From Sphaerisporangium krabiense (GTDB lineage Bacteria; Actinomycetota; Actinomycetes; Streptosporangiales; Streptosporangiaceae): a stretch of DNA of 64,000 nt. Shown one piece after another: positions 44,333 through 53,072 of the stretch; position 1 is the stretch's first letter; every line of letters starts with the position of its first letter. The DNA lies in the NCBI RefSeq assembly GCF_014200435.1, contig NZ_JACHBR010000001.1:4964001-5028000 (forward strand), in the 5' to 3' direction. Under the pieces are notes generated by a model. It saw only the letters and a program-made list of their open reading frames with translations. It was not told the origin of the DNA and searched no databases. The translations under genes were made by a program, and so were the position numbers.

Positions 44333-45112
44333 ATGACGACGACGTTCTCCTCCGACTCCTCTGGGTTCTCCGGCTCCGCCGGTTCCGCTTCCGGACGGAG
44401 GCCGCGCGGCCTGCGGGGGCGCGCGCGGCCGGTGATGGCCGCCGGGGTGGTGCTCGGCGCGGGACTGCTGCTCAGCGCCTGCGGCCTGGAGAACATCGCC
44501 GGGCCCACCCAGCAGGCGACCGAGAGCTACGACGTGACCGGCCGGATCGGCCTGCTGCGCGTCGACAGCGGCTCGGGCGACATCGTGGTGACCGAGTCCG
44601 CGCGCACGGGGGTGCGCGTCACCGAGACGCTGCACTGGAGGAGCGAGAAGCCGAAGACCGCCCACCCGATGGACGGCGACACGCTCAAGCTCGGCTACAG
44701 CTGCCAGAACGGCGGCTGGAGTTGCGGGGTCGACTACCAGGTCGAGGTCCCGCGCGGGCTCAACGTGAAGCTGGAGGCCGGGTCGGGCGACATCACCCTG
44801 CGCGCCCTGTCCGGCCGGGTCGACGCCAGGACCGGGTCCGGCGAGGTCGACGCGCGCGGGCTCGGCACCACCTACGCGGAGGCCGACAGCGGGTCCGGCG
44901 ACGTGGAGCTGCGTTTCACCGGCGTGCCGGAGTACGTGAGGATCGAGTCCGGCTCGGGGGACGGGATCGTGCACGTGCCGCAGAACAGCTACCACGTGAG
45001 CCTCACCACCGGGTCCGGCGACCACGCCTTGCAGGTCACCAACGACCCGGCGTCGCCGCGCAGGATCGTGGTGCGGTCGGGGTCCGGCGACGCCAAGGTG
45101 CTCAAGGCCTGA
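44333..45112 (+). CDS. DUF4097 family lipoprotein (beta-helix adhesin-like)
   Basis: 259 aa. A Ser/Gly-rich cytoplasmic N-terminus and a hydrophobic segment end in a lipobox (LLLSACGLEN). The rest has a repeating pattern in which (S/T)GSG(D/E) returns about seven times (DSGSGDIVV, EAGSGDITL, RTGSGEVDA, DSGSGDVEL, ESGSGDGIV, TTGSGDHAL, RSGSGDAKV), each on one beta-strand turn as in DUF4097 right-handed helices. Likely a surface protein of unknown role. It is divergent from the aceB operon and precedes hflX. Confidence 0.85.
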   Translation: MTTTFSSDSSGFSGSAGSASGRRPRGLRGRARPVMAAGVVLGAGLLLSACGLENIAGPTQQATESYDVTGRIGLLRVDSGSGDIVVTESARTGVRVTETLHWRSEKPKTAHPMDGDTLKLGYSCQNGGWSCGVDYQVEVPRGLNVKLEAGSGDITLRALSGRVDARTGSGEVDARGLGTTYAEADSGSGDVELRFTGVPEYVRIESGSGDGIVHVPQNSYHVSLTTGSGDHALQVTNDPASPRRIVVRSGSGDAKVLKA

Positions 45113-45320
45113 CGCGGCGTCGTGCTCCGCGGCAAAGCTCGGTGGTCTGGTGGGGAACGCCCGCTTCGCGGTGATCTATGCGGATAACAAGGTGAATCGA
45201 CGAGGTCCGCGTGGCACGATCGTAAGGGAAGACAACAGCGGGGTCCCCGTGTTGAACTGTGCGTAACGGTGAGCCCCACGAGCGCCGAGGAGCGCGACCA
45301 TAACCACAGAGAAGACGTAT

Positions 45321-46730
45321 ATGTCCAACGAGTCCTACGAACACCTCGCCGCCGGCGACTACGACCTTGAGGACCGGCAGGCGCTCCGGCGGGTCGCCGG
45401 GCTGTCCACCGAGCTGGAGGACGTCACCGAGGTCGAGTACCGCCGGCTCCGCCTGGAGCGGGTGGTCCTGGTCGGGGTGTGGACCACCGGCACCGTCGTC
45501 GACGCGGAGAACTCCCTGCAGGAGCTGAGGCTTCTGGCCGAGACCGCGGGATCGCAGGTCCTGGAGGGCCTGATCCAGCGGCGCCAGCGCCCCGACTCCG
45601 CCACCTACATCGGATCCGGCAAGGCCGCCGAGCTGCGCGACATCGTCGTCTCCAGCGGCGCCGACACCGTGATCTGCGACGGCGAGCTCACGCCCGGCCA
45701 GCTACGGCAGCTCGAAGAGGTCGTCAAGGTCAAGGTCATCGACCGCACCGCCCTGATCCTCGACATCTTCGCCCAGCACGCCAAGAGCCGCGAGGGCAAG
45801 GCGCAGGTCGAGCTGGCCCAGCTCAGCTACCTGCTGCCGCGCCTGCGCGGCTGGGGTGGCAACCTGTCCCGCCAGGTCGGCGGCCGCGCCGCGGGCGGCG
45901 TGGGCATCGGAGGCCGCGGCCCCGGTGAGACGAAGATCGAGCTGGACCGTCGCCGCATCCGCGAGCGCATGGCCAAGCTGCGCAGGCAGATCGGCGGCAT
46001 GTCCACCGCCCGCGAGACCATGCGCTCGCGCAGGGCGCGGCGCGAGGTCCCGGCCGTGGCCATCGCCGGCTACACCAACGCCGGCAAGTCCTCGCTGCTG
46101 AACCGCCTCACGGGGGCCGGAGTCCTGGTGGAGGACGCCCTGTTCGCCACCCTCGACCCGACCGTGCGCCGGGCCCGCACGCCGGACGGCAGGCTGTTCA
46201 CGATCGCCGACACCGTCGGCTTCGTCCGCCACCTGCCGCACCAGCTGGTGGAGGCCTTCCGCTCCACGCTGGAGGAGGTCGCCGACGCCGACCTGATCCT
46301 GCACGTCGTGGACGGCTCGCACCCGGACCCCGAGTCCCAGCTCGCCGCCGTCCGCGAGGTCCTGGCCGACCTCGACGGCGTGGGCCACATCCCCGAGATC
46401 GTGGTGGTCAACAAGGCCGACGCCGCCGACCCGGTGGTGCTGGCCCGCCTGGCCACCCGCGAGCGGCACAGCGTGGTCGTGTCCGCGCGCACCGGGAAGG
46501 GCATCGACGAGCTGCTCGCCGTGATCGAGCGGGAGCTGCCGCGCCTGGACCACGAGGTCCACATGCTCGTGCCGTACGACCGGGGCGATCTGATCTCCCG
46601 GGCACACAAGGAGGGCGAGGTGCTGTCGATCGACCACACCGCCGACGGCACGGTGCTGCGGGCCCGGGTTCCGGCCGGTCTCTATTCCGAGCTCGACCGC
46701 ACGGGCAAGCCCGTCGAGACCGTCGTCTGA
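45321..46730 (+). CDS. hflX: GTPase HflX
   Basis: 469 aa ribosome-associated GTPase that can split stalled ribosomes under stress. N-terminal HflX domain (EAGSQVLEGLIQ-type region, SATYIGSGKAAELRD, VICDGELTPGQLRQLEE), a linker (GGRAAGGVGIGGRGPGETKI), then a G domain: G1 GYTNAGKSSL (near residue 250), G3 in DTVGFVRHLPH, G4 VVNKAD. It usually follows dapF closely in actinobacteria; here 14 kb intervene. Its stop lies seven bases from the stop of the convergent phosphatase gene. Confidence 0.96.
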   Translation: MSNESYEHLAAGDYDLEDRQALRRVAGLSTELEDVTEVEYRRLRLERVVLVGVWTTGTVVDAENSLQELRLLAETAGSQVLEGLIQRRQRPDSATYIGSGKAAELRDIVVSSGADTVICDGELTPGQLRQLEEVVKVKVIDRTALILDIFAQHAKSREGKAQVELAQLSYLLPRLRGWGGNLSRQVGGRAAGGVGIGGRGPGETKIELDRRRIRERMAKLRRQIGGMSTARETMRSRRARREVPAVAIAGYTNAGKSSLLNRLTGAGVLVEDALFATLDPTVRRARTPDGRLFTIADTVGFVRHLPHQLVEAFRSTLEEVADADLILHVVDGSHPDPESQLAAVREVLADLDGVGHIPEIVVVNKADAADPVVLARLATRERHSVVVSARTGKGIDELLAVIERELPRLDHEVHMLVPYDRGDLISRAHKEGEVLSIDHTADGTVLRARVPAGLYSELDRTGKPVETVV

Positions 46731-46737
46731 CCCGCCG

Positions 46738-48315
46738 TCAGCCGGTACGCCGGAGGGCGACGACGGCCACGTCGTCCTCCCGGGCCCCGAAGTGCGCGAT
46801 CAGCCGGTCGCAGAACACCTCCAGGTCCCGGTCGAAGGACTCGGCGATGCGCCGCACGACCTCCAGGCTCTGGTCGAGCGGCACGTCCCGGTCCTCGATC
46901 AGGCCGTCGGTGAACATGAGAAGGGCGCCGTTCCCGGGGAGTCGCAGCCGGTCCACCCGGTACTCCTCGGGGGCGGCGCCGATCAGCAGGTTGCCCCAGT
47001 CGTGGTAGTGGGCCTTGCCGTCGGCCACGATGATCGGCGGGATGTGCCCGGCGTTGGCGACCTCGACCACGCCGCTCGCCACGTCGATCAGCAGCAGGCA
47101 CACCGTCGCGGTCATCGAGGGGTGGTAGCGGCGCAGCACGTCGTTCAGCCGCCCCATGAGGCGCCCGAGATCCTGCTCCTCCACCACCAGGGCGCGCAGG
47201 GCGTGCCGCAGCTCGGCCATCACCGTCGCCGCGTGCAGCGAATGCCCCTGCACGTCGCCGATGCCCACCAGCAGCCGGTCGCCGAGGCGCATGACCTCGT
47301 AGAAGTCCCCGCCCACCTCCACGTTGTCGGTGGCGGGCTCGTAGCGCAGCGCCAGCTCCAGCCCCGGCGTGGGCGGGATGTGGGAGGGCAGGAAGCTGCG
47401 CTGCAGGGTGAGCGCGATCATGTGCTCCTCGGCGTAGGCGCGCAGCGCGTCCACGGCCAGCGCCAGCGCCTGGCCTAGCTGCTTGAGGATGTCCAGCTCG
47501 TCGGAGTCCAGCGCCTCCGAGCGGTCCACGCCGAGCACCACCGCCGGGCGTTCCGACCGGGTGCGCGAGACGACGGCGGTGATGCCGCTGACGACGTCGG
47601 TGTCGGGGATGATCCCCAGCCACTCGTCCCGCGCCATGGTGAACTCGGCCGTGCCGGCCGAGGTGCCCAGCGTCGCCGCCGTGACCTTGTCCAGGCTGTC
47701 GTCAGGGGCCCCGAGGCCTCTGGACATGCCGCCCGGCTCGATCGCGGCGTAGCGGCGCACGCGGCCGTCCAGGGCGACGGCGAGCGCCCCTGCCCTGCGG
47801 TCCAGGATCTGGGAGGCGCCCTCGACCGCCACCCGCAGCAGCTTGTCGAACGTCGTGCTCGCGCTCATCTGCAGCGTGACGTTGGTCAGCTCGCTGAGCC
47901 GCTTGGCCATGCGCTCGGCCCGCTGGCGCGCCCGGTAGTAGCGCAGCGCGGCCTGCACGGTCGCGATGAACTCCTCCGGCTCGATCGGCTCGGCCATGTA
48001 GGCGTCGGCGCCTCGGTAGAGCCCGTGCGCCCGATCGGTCACCGCGATGGCGTGCGCCGATATCTGGATGACCGGAATGGCCGTGGTGAGAGGGTCGGCC
48101 TTGATCCGCTCGCACACCTCGTAGCCGTCGATGTCGGGCAGCCGCACATCGAGGATCACCGAGTCGGGCGAGATGGCCCGCACCAGCCGCAGGGCCTCCT
48201 CGCCGCAGGTCGCCTCCACGACGTCATGCCCGGCCCTGCGCAGCCAGCTGCCCAGGATGTACCGCTTGGTGGGGGTGTCGTCCACCACCAAGATGGTCCC
48301 TGGTTTCTCAGTCAT
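46738..48315 (-). CDS. Receiver-GAF-PP2C (SpoIIE-type) phosphatase
   Basis: 525 aa. N-terminal receiver (ILVVDDTPTKRYILGSWLRR, phosphoacceptor in VILDVRLPDIDGYEV), a GAF-like segment (about residues 150-300), and a C-terminal SpoIIE/RsbU serine phosphatase (LALRYEPATDNVEVGGDFYE, GIGDVQGHSLHAATVMAEL, VANAGHIPPIIV, LMFTDGLIEDRDVP, AREDDVAVVAL). RsbU-like proteins dephosphorylate STAS anti-anti-sigma factors. It lies 90 bases after the stressosome-operon kinase, which probably phosphorylates its receiver. Confidence 0.9.
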   Translation of the reverse strand: MTEKPGTILVVDDTPTKRYILGSWLRRAGHDVVEATCGEEALRLVRAISPDSVILDVRLPDIDGYEVCERIKADPLTTAIPVIQISAHAIAVTDRAHGLYRGADAYMAEPIEPEEFIATVQAALRYYRARQRAERMAKRLSELTNVTLQMSASTTFDKLLRVAVEGASQILDRRAGALAVALDGRVRRYAAIEPGGMSRGLGAPDDSLDKVTAATLGTSAGTAEFTMARDEWLGIIPDTDVVSGITAVVSRTRSERPAVVLGVDRSEALDSDELDILKQLGQALALAVDALRAYAEEHMIALTLQRSFLPSHIPPTPGLELALRYEPATDNVEVGGDFYEVMRLGDRLLVGIGDVQGHSLHAATVMAELRHALRALVVEEQDLGRLMGRLNDVLRRYHPSMTATVCLLLIDVASGVVEVANAGHIPPIIVADGKAHYHDWGNLLIGAAPEEYRVDRLRLPGNGALLMFTDGLIEDRDVPLDQSLEVVRRIAESFDRDLEVFCDRLIAHFGAREDDVAVVALRRTG

Positions 48316-48405
48316 CGTTCCTCTTTGATAGCACCAGGTCCGGGGCGCACCTGGGACCGGCCGCCGTGTGGCGTCCGGGTGGGTTCTGCCTCCGGAACGC
48401 CGAGG

Positions 48406-49752
48406 CTAACCCGTCTGCGGATTGTCGGTTACCGGGGTCAGCGGCAGCCGCACGGTGACGGTCGTGCCCTCGCCCGGAACGCTGGTGAGCTGCAGCGTGC
48501 CGCCCAGCGCCTCGGTGAGCCTGCGCGCGTACGGCAGGCCGAGGCCGGTGCCGCGCGCCCGCGTCTGCACGGGGCCGGGGATCTGGAAGAACTCCTCGAA
48601 CACGCGCTGCTGGAGCTCGTCGGGAATGCCGATGCCGGTGTCGGCGACCACGAACACCACCTCGCCGCCGTCGGTGTAGGCCGTCAGGCTCACCTCGCCC
48701 GACTCGGTGAACTTCAGCGCGTTGGACATCAGGTTGCGCAGCACCCGCGACAGCAGGACCTCGTCGGTCGTCAGCGTCCGCGGCGCCCGCCGGACGTCGA
48801 CGGTGAGGCGGACCCGGTCGGCGCTGGTCGGGTCCAGCGTCATGCTCAGCCGGTCGGCCAGCGCGGGGACGTCCACGGCCGCAGGCTGCGGGGTCAGGCG
48901 GCCCGACTCGGCCTTGGCCATGTCCAGCAGCTCGGCCACCAGCGCCAGGAGCGTCTGCGCGGAGCTGCCGATCAGCTCGACCTGGAGCTGCTGCTCCTGG
49001 CTCAGCTCCTCGCCGCCCGGCCCGAGCAGCAGCCGCACCAGGCCGATGACGGAGTTCAGCGGGGTGCGCAGCTCGTGGCTGATCGTGGCCCAGAAGCGGT
49101 TCCTGGCCTCGCTGGCCTCGCGGAGCTGGGCGGACTTCTCGTCCAGCTCGGCGTACAGCGCGACCACGCCCCGGTTGGTCTCCTCGAGCTCCTCAGAGAG
49201 CTGGTTGTACAGCGCCAGGACGCCCTGGTTGGTCTCCTCCAGCTCGGCGTTGAGCCGCAGCAGGTTCTGGCGCTGCCGCTGGGAGTCCTCCAGGGCGGAG
49301 GCGAGCTCGCGGTTCTGCTGCCGGAGCTCGTCCAGCACGCCCGCGGGCGTCAGCTCGCCCTGTCTCGCCCGGATCTCACCGAGCGCCCCCTCGGCGAGGT
49401 CTCGAGACCCGGGAACCCTCTTCACCATGGTTATCCGGCGTGTCCCGTCATCATGGTCCACCGTATCCATGAGACGTCCCGCGAGCAGCACCCCCGCGGC
49501 CGCGACCTTGCGCGGACCCTCCGAGTAGGACAGGTCCAGCACGAGCCCCACCCCGTCGTCCAGGCGGAACGAGATCGTCGCCTGGCGCCCGCCCGCGACG
49601 ATCTCTCTGCCCACCTCGCTGAGCGCGGTGCCCACCCGGATGCGGTCCAGCTCGTCGAGGCCCACGGCCTCGGCGACGTCGCGGCCCACCTGCCGGACCG
49701 CGAACACGGCGTGGTCGTCCTCCAGGACGACGGTGATCAGGTCGCGGGTCAC
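48406..49752 (-). CDS. Sensor histidine kinase, last gene of the rsb operon
   Basis: 448 aa from a GTG overlapping the stop of the preceding gene (GTGA). The N-terminal ~130 residues are of unknown fold; then a coiled coil with a near-duplicate 20-residue unit (ELEETNQGVLALYNQLSE / ELEETNRGVVALYAELDE). HisKA (FWATISHELRTPLNSVIGL) and HATPase (LMSNALKFTESGE, DTGIGIPDEL, GTGLGLPYARRL) domains follow. No transmembrane helix, so it senses a cytoplasmic signal, probably the stressosome output. A longer ORF start upstream is the shadow of the neighbour. Confidence 0.9.
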   Translation of the reverse strand: MTRDLITVVLEDDHAVFAVRQVGRDVAEAVGLDELDRIRVGTALSEVGREIVAGGRQATISFRLDDGVGLVLDLSYSEGPRKVAAAGVLLAGRLMDTVDHDDGTRRITMVKRVPGSRDLAEGALGEIRARQGELTPAGVLDELRQQNRELASALEDSQRQRQNLLRLNAELEETNQGVLALYNQLSEELEETNRGVVALYAELDEKSAQLREASEARNRFWATISHELRTPLNSVIGLVRLLLGPGGEELSQEQQLQVELIGSSAQTLLALVAELLDMAKAESGRLTPQPAAVDVPALADRLSMTLDPTSADRVRLTVDVRRAPRTLTTDEVLLSRVLRNLMSNALKFTESGEVSLTAYTDGGEVVFVVADTGIGIPDELQQRVFEEFFQIPGPVQTRARGTGLGLPYARRLTEALGGTLQLTSVPGEGTTVTVRLPLTPVTDNPQTG

Positions 49753-50762
49753 GGGCCGGTCCGGATGACGAGCACGCTGGCGTCGTCCCGGCGGATGGCC
49801 GAGTCGCGGAACAGCGTGCCGGCGATGACGTGCGCGGAGTGGCGCAGCAGGCCGGGGTAGGCGGCGAGGTCCCAGCGCTCGGTGAGCCCGTCGGAGTGCA
49901 TCACGACCACCGCGTGCGGGGGGAGTTCGTAGCGCGTTTCCCGGAGGTGGCGGGCGTTGTGCCCGGCGATCCCCGGCAGGGAGAGCAACCCCTGGCGTCC
50001 GGTGGGTGTGACGATCCACCCGGAGATGTTGCCGATGCCGGCGTACGTCACCGCGCGTGCCCTCCTGTCGATGCGGATCGCCGCCACCGCGCCTCCCCGG
50101 GTGTGCCCGAGGGCGCGGTGGGTGCGCTCGATCACCGAGAGCGGCGTCACCTCCGGGTCGGCGCGGAACACCCGGACGGCCTCGCGGGACGCCTCCGCGG
50201 CCCCGACGCCGTGGCCGAGGCCGTCGCAGACGATGGCCGTGACCGTGTCGGCGGTCTCCTGGAAGGCGAACGCGTCACCGCTCACGATCTCGTCGCCCAC
50301 GGGCCGTCCCAGCCCGCACGTCATGGAGTCCGGGCCGGTCGCGCCGCGCGCCGTGAACTGCATGCTCAGCACGGTTCCCTTGCCCGGCACGGAGTAGATG
50401 TCGTAGAAGTCCGACAGGCGGGTGATCGCGCCGAGGCCGATGCCGAGCGTCCCGGTGGTGGAATAGCCGTCCCGGATCGGTCCAACCGTGTCGGACATGC
50501 CGGGACCGCTGTCGATGGAGATCACCTCGATGGTCCCGGGGACCCCCGGATGGGGGCGGATCAGCATCATGCCGACCCGGGCGTGCTTGACCAGGTTCGA
50601 GGCGGCCTCGCTCACCGCCACGGCGACCTGGCCGGCGTGCTCGTCGTCGAACCCCCGGTCCTGGGCGAGCGCGGTGGCCATCCTGCGGGCCGCGCCGATC
50701 GCGCTCGCGTCCTCGAGCCTCAGCCAGGAGTCCTGTCGCTCGGGGCCTCCTAGCGGGTCCAT
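49749..50762 (-). CDS. HATPase-PP2C fusion (RsbT/RsbW-like kinase plus SpoIIE/RsbX phosphatase)
   Basis: 337 aa. The first ~140 residues are an anti-sigma-type HATPase (AVAVSEAASNLVKHARVGMM, IDSGPGMSD, STTGTLGIGLGAITRL). The rest is a small PP2C phosphatase (VCDGLGHGVGAAEASREAV, TYAGIGNISGWIV, VMHSDGLTERWDL, RRDDASVLVI), similar to RsbX, which resets RsbR/RsbS phosphorylation. It overlaps rsbT by 13 bases and the kinase by 4. One chain therefore joins opposing kinase-like and phosphatase activities. Confidence 0.9.
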   Translation of the reverse strand: MDPLGGPERQDSWLRLEDASAIGAARRMATALAQDRGFDDEHAGQVAVAVSEAASNLVKHARVGMMLIRPHPGVPGTIEVISIDSGPGMSDTVGPIRDGYSTTGTLGIGLGAITRLSDFYDIYSVPGKGTVLSMQFTARGATGPDSMTCGLGRPVGDEIVSGDAFAFQETADTVTAIVCDGLGHGVGAAEASREAVRVFRADPEVTPLSVIERTHRALGHTRGGAVAAIRIDRRARAVTYAGIGNISGWIVTPTGRQGLLSLPGIAGHNARHLRETRYELPPHAVVVMHSDGLTERWDLAAYPGLLRHSAHVIAGTLFRDSAIRRDDASVLVIRTGP

Positions 50763-51175
50763 TTCGTCACCGTCACGACCGTTCCGCGGCCGGGCTCGGA
50801 ATCGAGCTCGAACTCGTCGACGAGACGGCGGCTGCCGCTCAGGCCGAGGCCGAGGCCGCCTCCGCTGCTCCAGCCGTCGGTCAGGGCCAGGTTCAGGTCG
50901 GCGATCCCGGGACCGTTGTCGGCGAACACCAGGCGCAGCCCGCGACGCCCGCCACGGTCGAGGGTCTCGATGCGTGCGTGGCCGCCGCCCGCGTGCACGA
51001 GGGTGTTCCTGGCGAGCTCGCTCGCCGCCGTCACGACCTTCGTCTGGTCGATGAGCGAGAAGCCGAGTTCGATGGCCACGGCGCGGACCTTCTGACGGAC
51101 GATCACCACCTCGTCGTTGGACGCGATGGTGAGCTCCTCGGTGGGTTCGACGATGCGGGGCGGGGGATGGCTCAC
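50750..51175 (-). CDS. rsbT: Stressosome switch kinase RsbT
   Basis: 141 aa serine kinase of the GHKL type. N-box ELARNTLVHA (residues 53-62), G1 DNGPGI (86-91), G2 GGGLGLGLSGSRRL (from 105). In Bacillus it phosphorylates RsbR and RsbS, then leaves to activate RsbU. It starts at a GTG overlapping the rsbS stop (GTGA). Confidence 0.94.
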   Translation of the reverse strand: MSHPPPRIVEPTEELTIASNDEVVIVRQKVRAVAIELGFSLIDQTKVVTAASELARNTLVHAGGGHARIETLDRGGRRGLRLVFADNGPGIADLNLALTDGWSSGGGLGLGLSGSRRLVDEFELDSEPGRGTVVTVTKWTR

Positions 51176-51561
51176 GGGCTCACCGGCGACAGCTCGTCCG
51201 CGGCCGCACGGGCGTCGCGGCCGAGCATGGCGATGCCCTTCTCGAGGTCGAGCGCCGTGCGCAGGCCGCCGAGCGACAGGCCGAGCTCGACCAGGGTGAT
51301 GGCCACGGCGGGGCGCATGCCGACGACGATCGTGTCGGCGTCCAGCATGCGGGCCATTCCGGCGATCGTCGACAGCATGCGCCCGACGAACGAGTCCACG
51401 ATCTCGACGGCGGTGATGTCGATGATCACACCCACCGCGCTGGTCGCGACGACGCGGTCCGCCAGGTCCTCCTGAAGGGTGAGGACGGCGTGGTCGTCGA
51501 GATCGCCCTGGATCGAGACGAGGAGGATGTCGCCGATCTTCAGGATGGGCACGCGGTCCAT
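51172..51561 (-). CDS. rsbS: Stressosome scaffold protein RsbS
   Basis: 129 aa STAS protein (VPILKIGDILLVSIQGDLDD, IDITAVEIVDSFVGRMLST, IVVGMRPAVAITLVELGL). Ser57 in VDSFVGRML aligns with the Ser59 phosphosite of Bacillus RsbS. Its ATG overlaps the rsbR stop by one base and its stop overlaps the rsbT start. Confidence 0.94.
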   Translation of the reverse strand: MDRVPILKIGDILLVSIQGDLDDHAVLTLQEDLADRVVATSAVGVIIDITAVEIVDSFVGRMLSTIAGMARMLDADTIVVGMRPAVAITLVELGLSLGGLRTALDLEKGIAMLGRDARAAADELSPVSP

Positions 51562-52448
51562 CAGGCCTCCTCGGCCCGGATCGCCACGCGGGTCTGCCTC
51601 TTGTTCACGACCTCCACCCCGCTCTGCTTCAGGGTGTACGCCAGCGCGTCCGCGAGCGTGGCCTTCGTGACGATGTCACCGAACTCGATGCCCAGGGTGA
51701 CGATCGTGTGAGCGATCTGGGGGCGGATGCCCGAGATGACGCACCGGGCGCCCATCAGGCGGGCGGCCATCACGGTCTTGAGCAGGTGCTGGGCGACCTG
51801 GGTGTCGACCGCCGGCACGCCCGTGATGTCGATCACCGCGTACTCCGAGCCGGTGTCGACCAGCGTCTGGAGCAGCTTCTCCATGACGACCTGCGTGCGG
51901 GCGGAGTCCAGGGTGCCGACCAGGGGGACCGAGACGATGCCGTCCCACAGCTTGACCACCGGGGTCGAGAGCTCCAGGAGCTGCTCGGTCTGCTCGCTGA
52001 TGATCTTCTCGCGGGCCGCGGTGTAGGCCTCGAAGGTGTTGAGGCCGAGGCCGTCGATCGTGCGGGAGAGCCAGACGAAGCCGCGCAGCGCCTGCTCGCT
52101 GCCGTCGGCCTCGACGATCTCGTAGACGGACTCCTTGAGCCCGAAGACGGCGACCGCGGTCTCGCTGGGGGTGAAGCCCTGGCGGGCGCGGGAGCGGGAC
52201 AGTTCGCCCAGCAGGCCCCGCAGTTCGGAGACGGTCTCGGGCTGGACGAGCGTCTGCAGGAAGGCGCGGTAGAGCTCCTGCAGCTCCTTCCGGGTCTCGG
52301 TCTCGTTGACACGGCCGAGCAGCGGCTCGTTCGAGATCTTCACCCAGCGGTCGAGAATGCGGCTCTCGTGTTCACGAAGCAGCTGTTCGATGTGATGCCT
52401 GCTGGTATTGTCCTGCAAGGTCAAGACGGCTCCCCGGCCAACCCACAC
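51561..52448 (-). CDS. rsbR: Stressosome sensor RsbR (RsbRD-like N-terminus plus STAS)
   Basis: 295 aa as opened at the GTG 52448; a TTG at 52424 with GGGGAG five bases upstream is an equally good start. N-terminal all-helical RsbRD-type domain (about residues 18-160) and C-terminal STAS domain (WDGIVSVPLVGTLDSARTQV, YAVIDITGVPAVDTQVAQHL, CVISGIRPQIAHTIVTLGI). The threonines in VGTLDSAR and AVDTQVA sit where RsbT phosphorylates RsbRA. First gene of the rsbRST module. Confidence 0.92.
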   Translation of the reverse strand: MWVGRGAVLTLQDNTSRHHIEQLLREHESRILDRWVKISNEPLLGRVNETETRKELQELYRAFLQTLVQPETVSELRGLLGELSRSRARQGFTPSETAVAVFGLKESVYEIVEADGSEQALRGFVWLSRTIDGLGLNTFEAYTAAREKIISEQTEQLLELSTPVVKLWDGIVSVPLVGTLDSARTQVVMEKLLQTLVDTGSEYAVIDITGVPAVDTQVAQHLLKTVMAARLMGARCVISGIRPQIAHTIVTLGIEFGDIVTKATLADALAYTLKQSGVEVVNKRQTRVAIRAEEA

Positions 52449-52937
52449 GTGTGGCTAGCGAATACGGTGTTCTCCAGAGAGGCTACACTGGGTACACCAA
52501 GATCATCCCGCCTTCCGGACATATGCGACACTCGTTCTAGATCCGGATGATCAGGGCAAACGTGTAGTAGTCACCTTGTGGCAGGGAAAACCTCGCATCG
52601 GTGCAGGAAAACCGCTGTGGCCCGCGAGGCTTGAATATTGCTACGATATGGAAACCCTGACGAGACATTCTGGCGTTGGTTTCGCATGATGACGTGTGTG
52701 ACTGCTGGTGCAGCAGAGGCCGGGTCGACACCAGGCGTGACCCTTGGGCAGATATCGACGCGCGGGGTGTGGAGATCGCCGGCCTGACGCAGGGGATGAC
52801 GAACCGGCGTTCTTCTCAATAAGCCTGTACAGCGAGCCGACCTGTGAAATAACGTAACTGAACTGAAATCGCCCGGCCATGATCCGGACGGTACCGTCAT
52901 CGCACATCGCGTGCGGATGAGATCAGGAGACCCCCCA
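52449..52937. other. Regulatory region between rsbR and the hutI leader ORF
   Basis: 489 bases with no supported gene. It is clearly less GC-rich than its surroundings (for example 52620-52680 and 52820-52880), as expected for divergent promoters. A GGGTAC at 52490 resembles a sigma-B -10 but lies on the hutI side with a poor -35 spacing. Confidence 0.5.
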
Positions 52938-53072
52938 ATGACGTCCGGAAACGGAGCGGACCCAGCGGGCGTGGCGCCCGGCTCGCGCTGGGCCCTCTTC
53001 GCGTTCCAGGATGTCCCCGTGGCCGCCCCGGAGCGGGCTCCGGTGGCCAAGAACCGGGTGGTGATGCCATGA
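52938..53072 (+). CDS. 44-aa small ORF translationally coupled to hutI
   Basis: ATG at 52938 with AGGAGA (52924-52929) nine bases upstream; 44 codons ending in a TGA that overlaps the hutI ATG (ATGA, 53069-53072). The peptide begins MTSGNGADPAGVAPGSRWAL and ends PVAKNRVVMP, with strong third-position GC throughout. No family is recognised. It is either a real small protein or a leader ORF setting hutI translation; the good ribosome site and overlap are the evidence. Confidence 0.6.
   Translation: MTSGNGADPAGVAPGSRWALFAFQDVPVAAPERAPVAKNRVVMP

Noticed and set aside
52467..52495. Sigma-B-type promoter (GTTC ... GGGTAC) near the rsb operon
   Set aside because: It faces away from rsbR, the -35 is imperfect and the spacing is 17; too weak to call.
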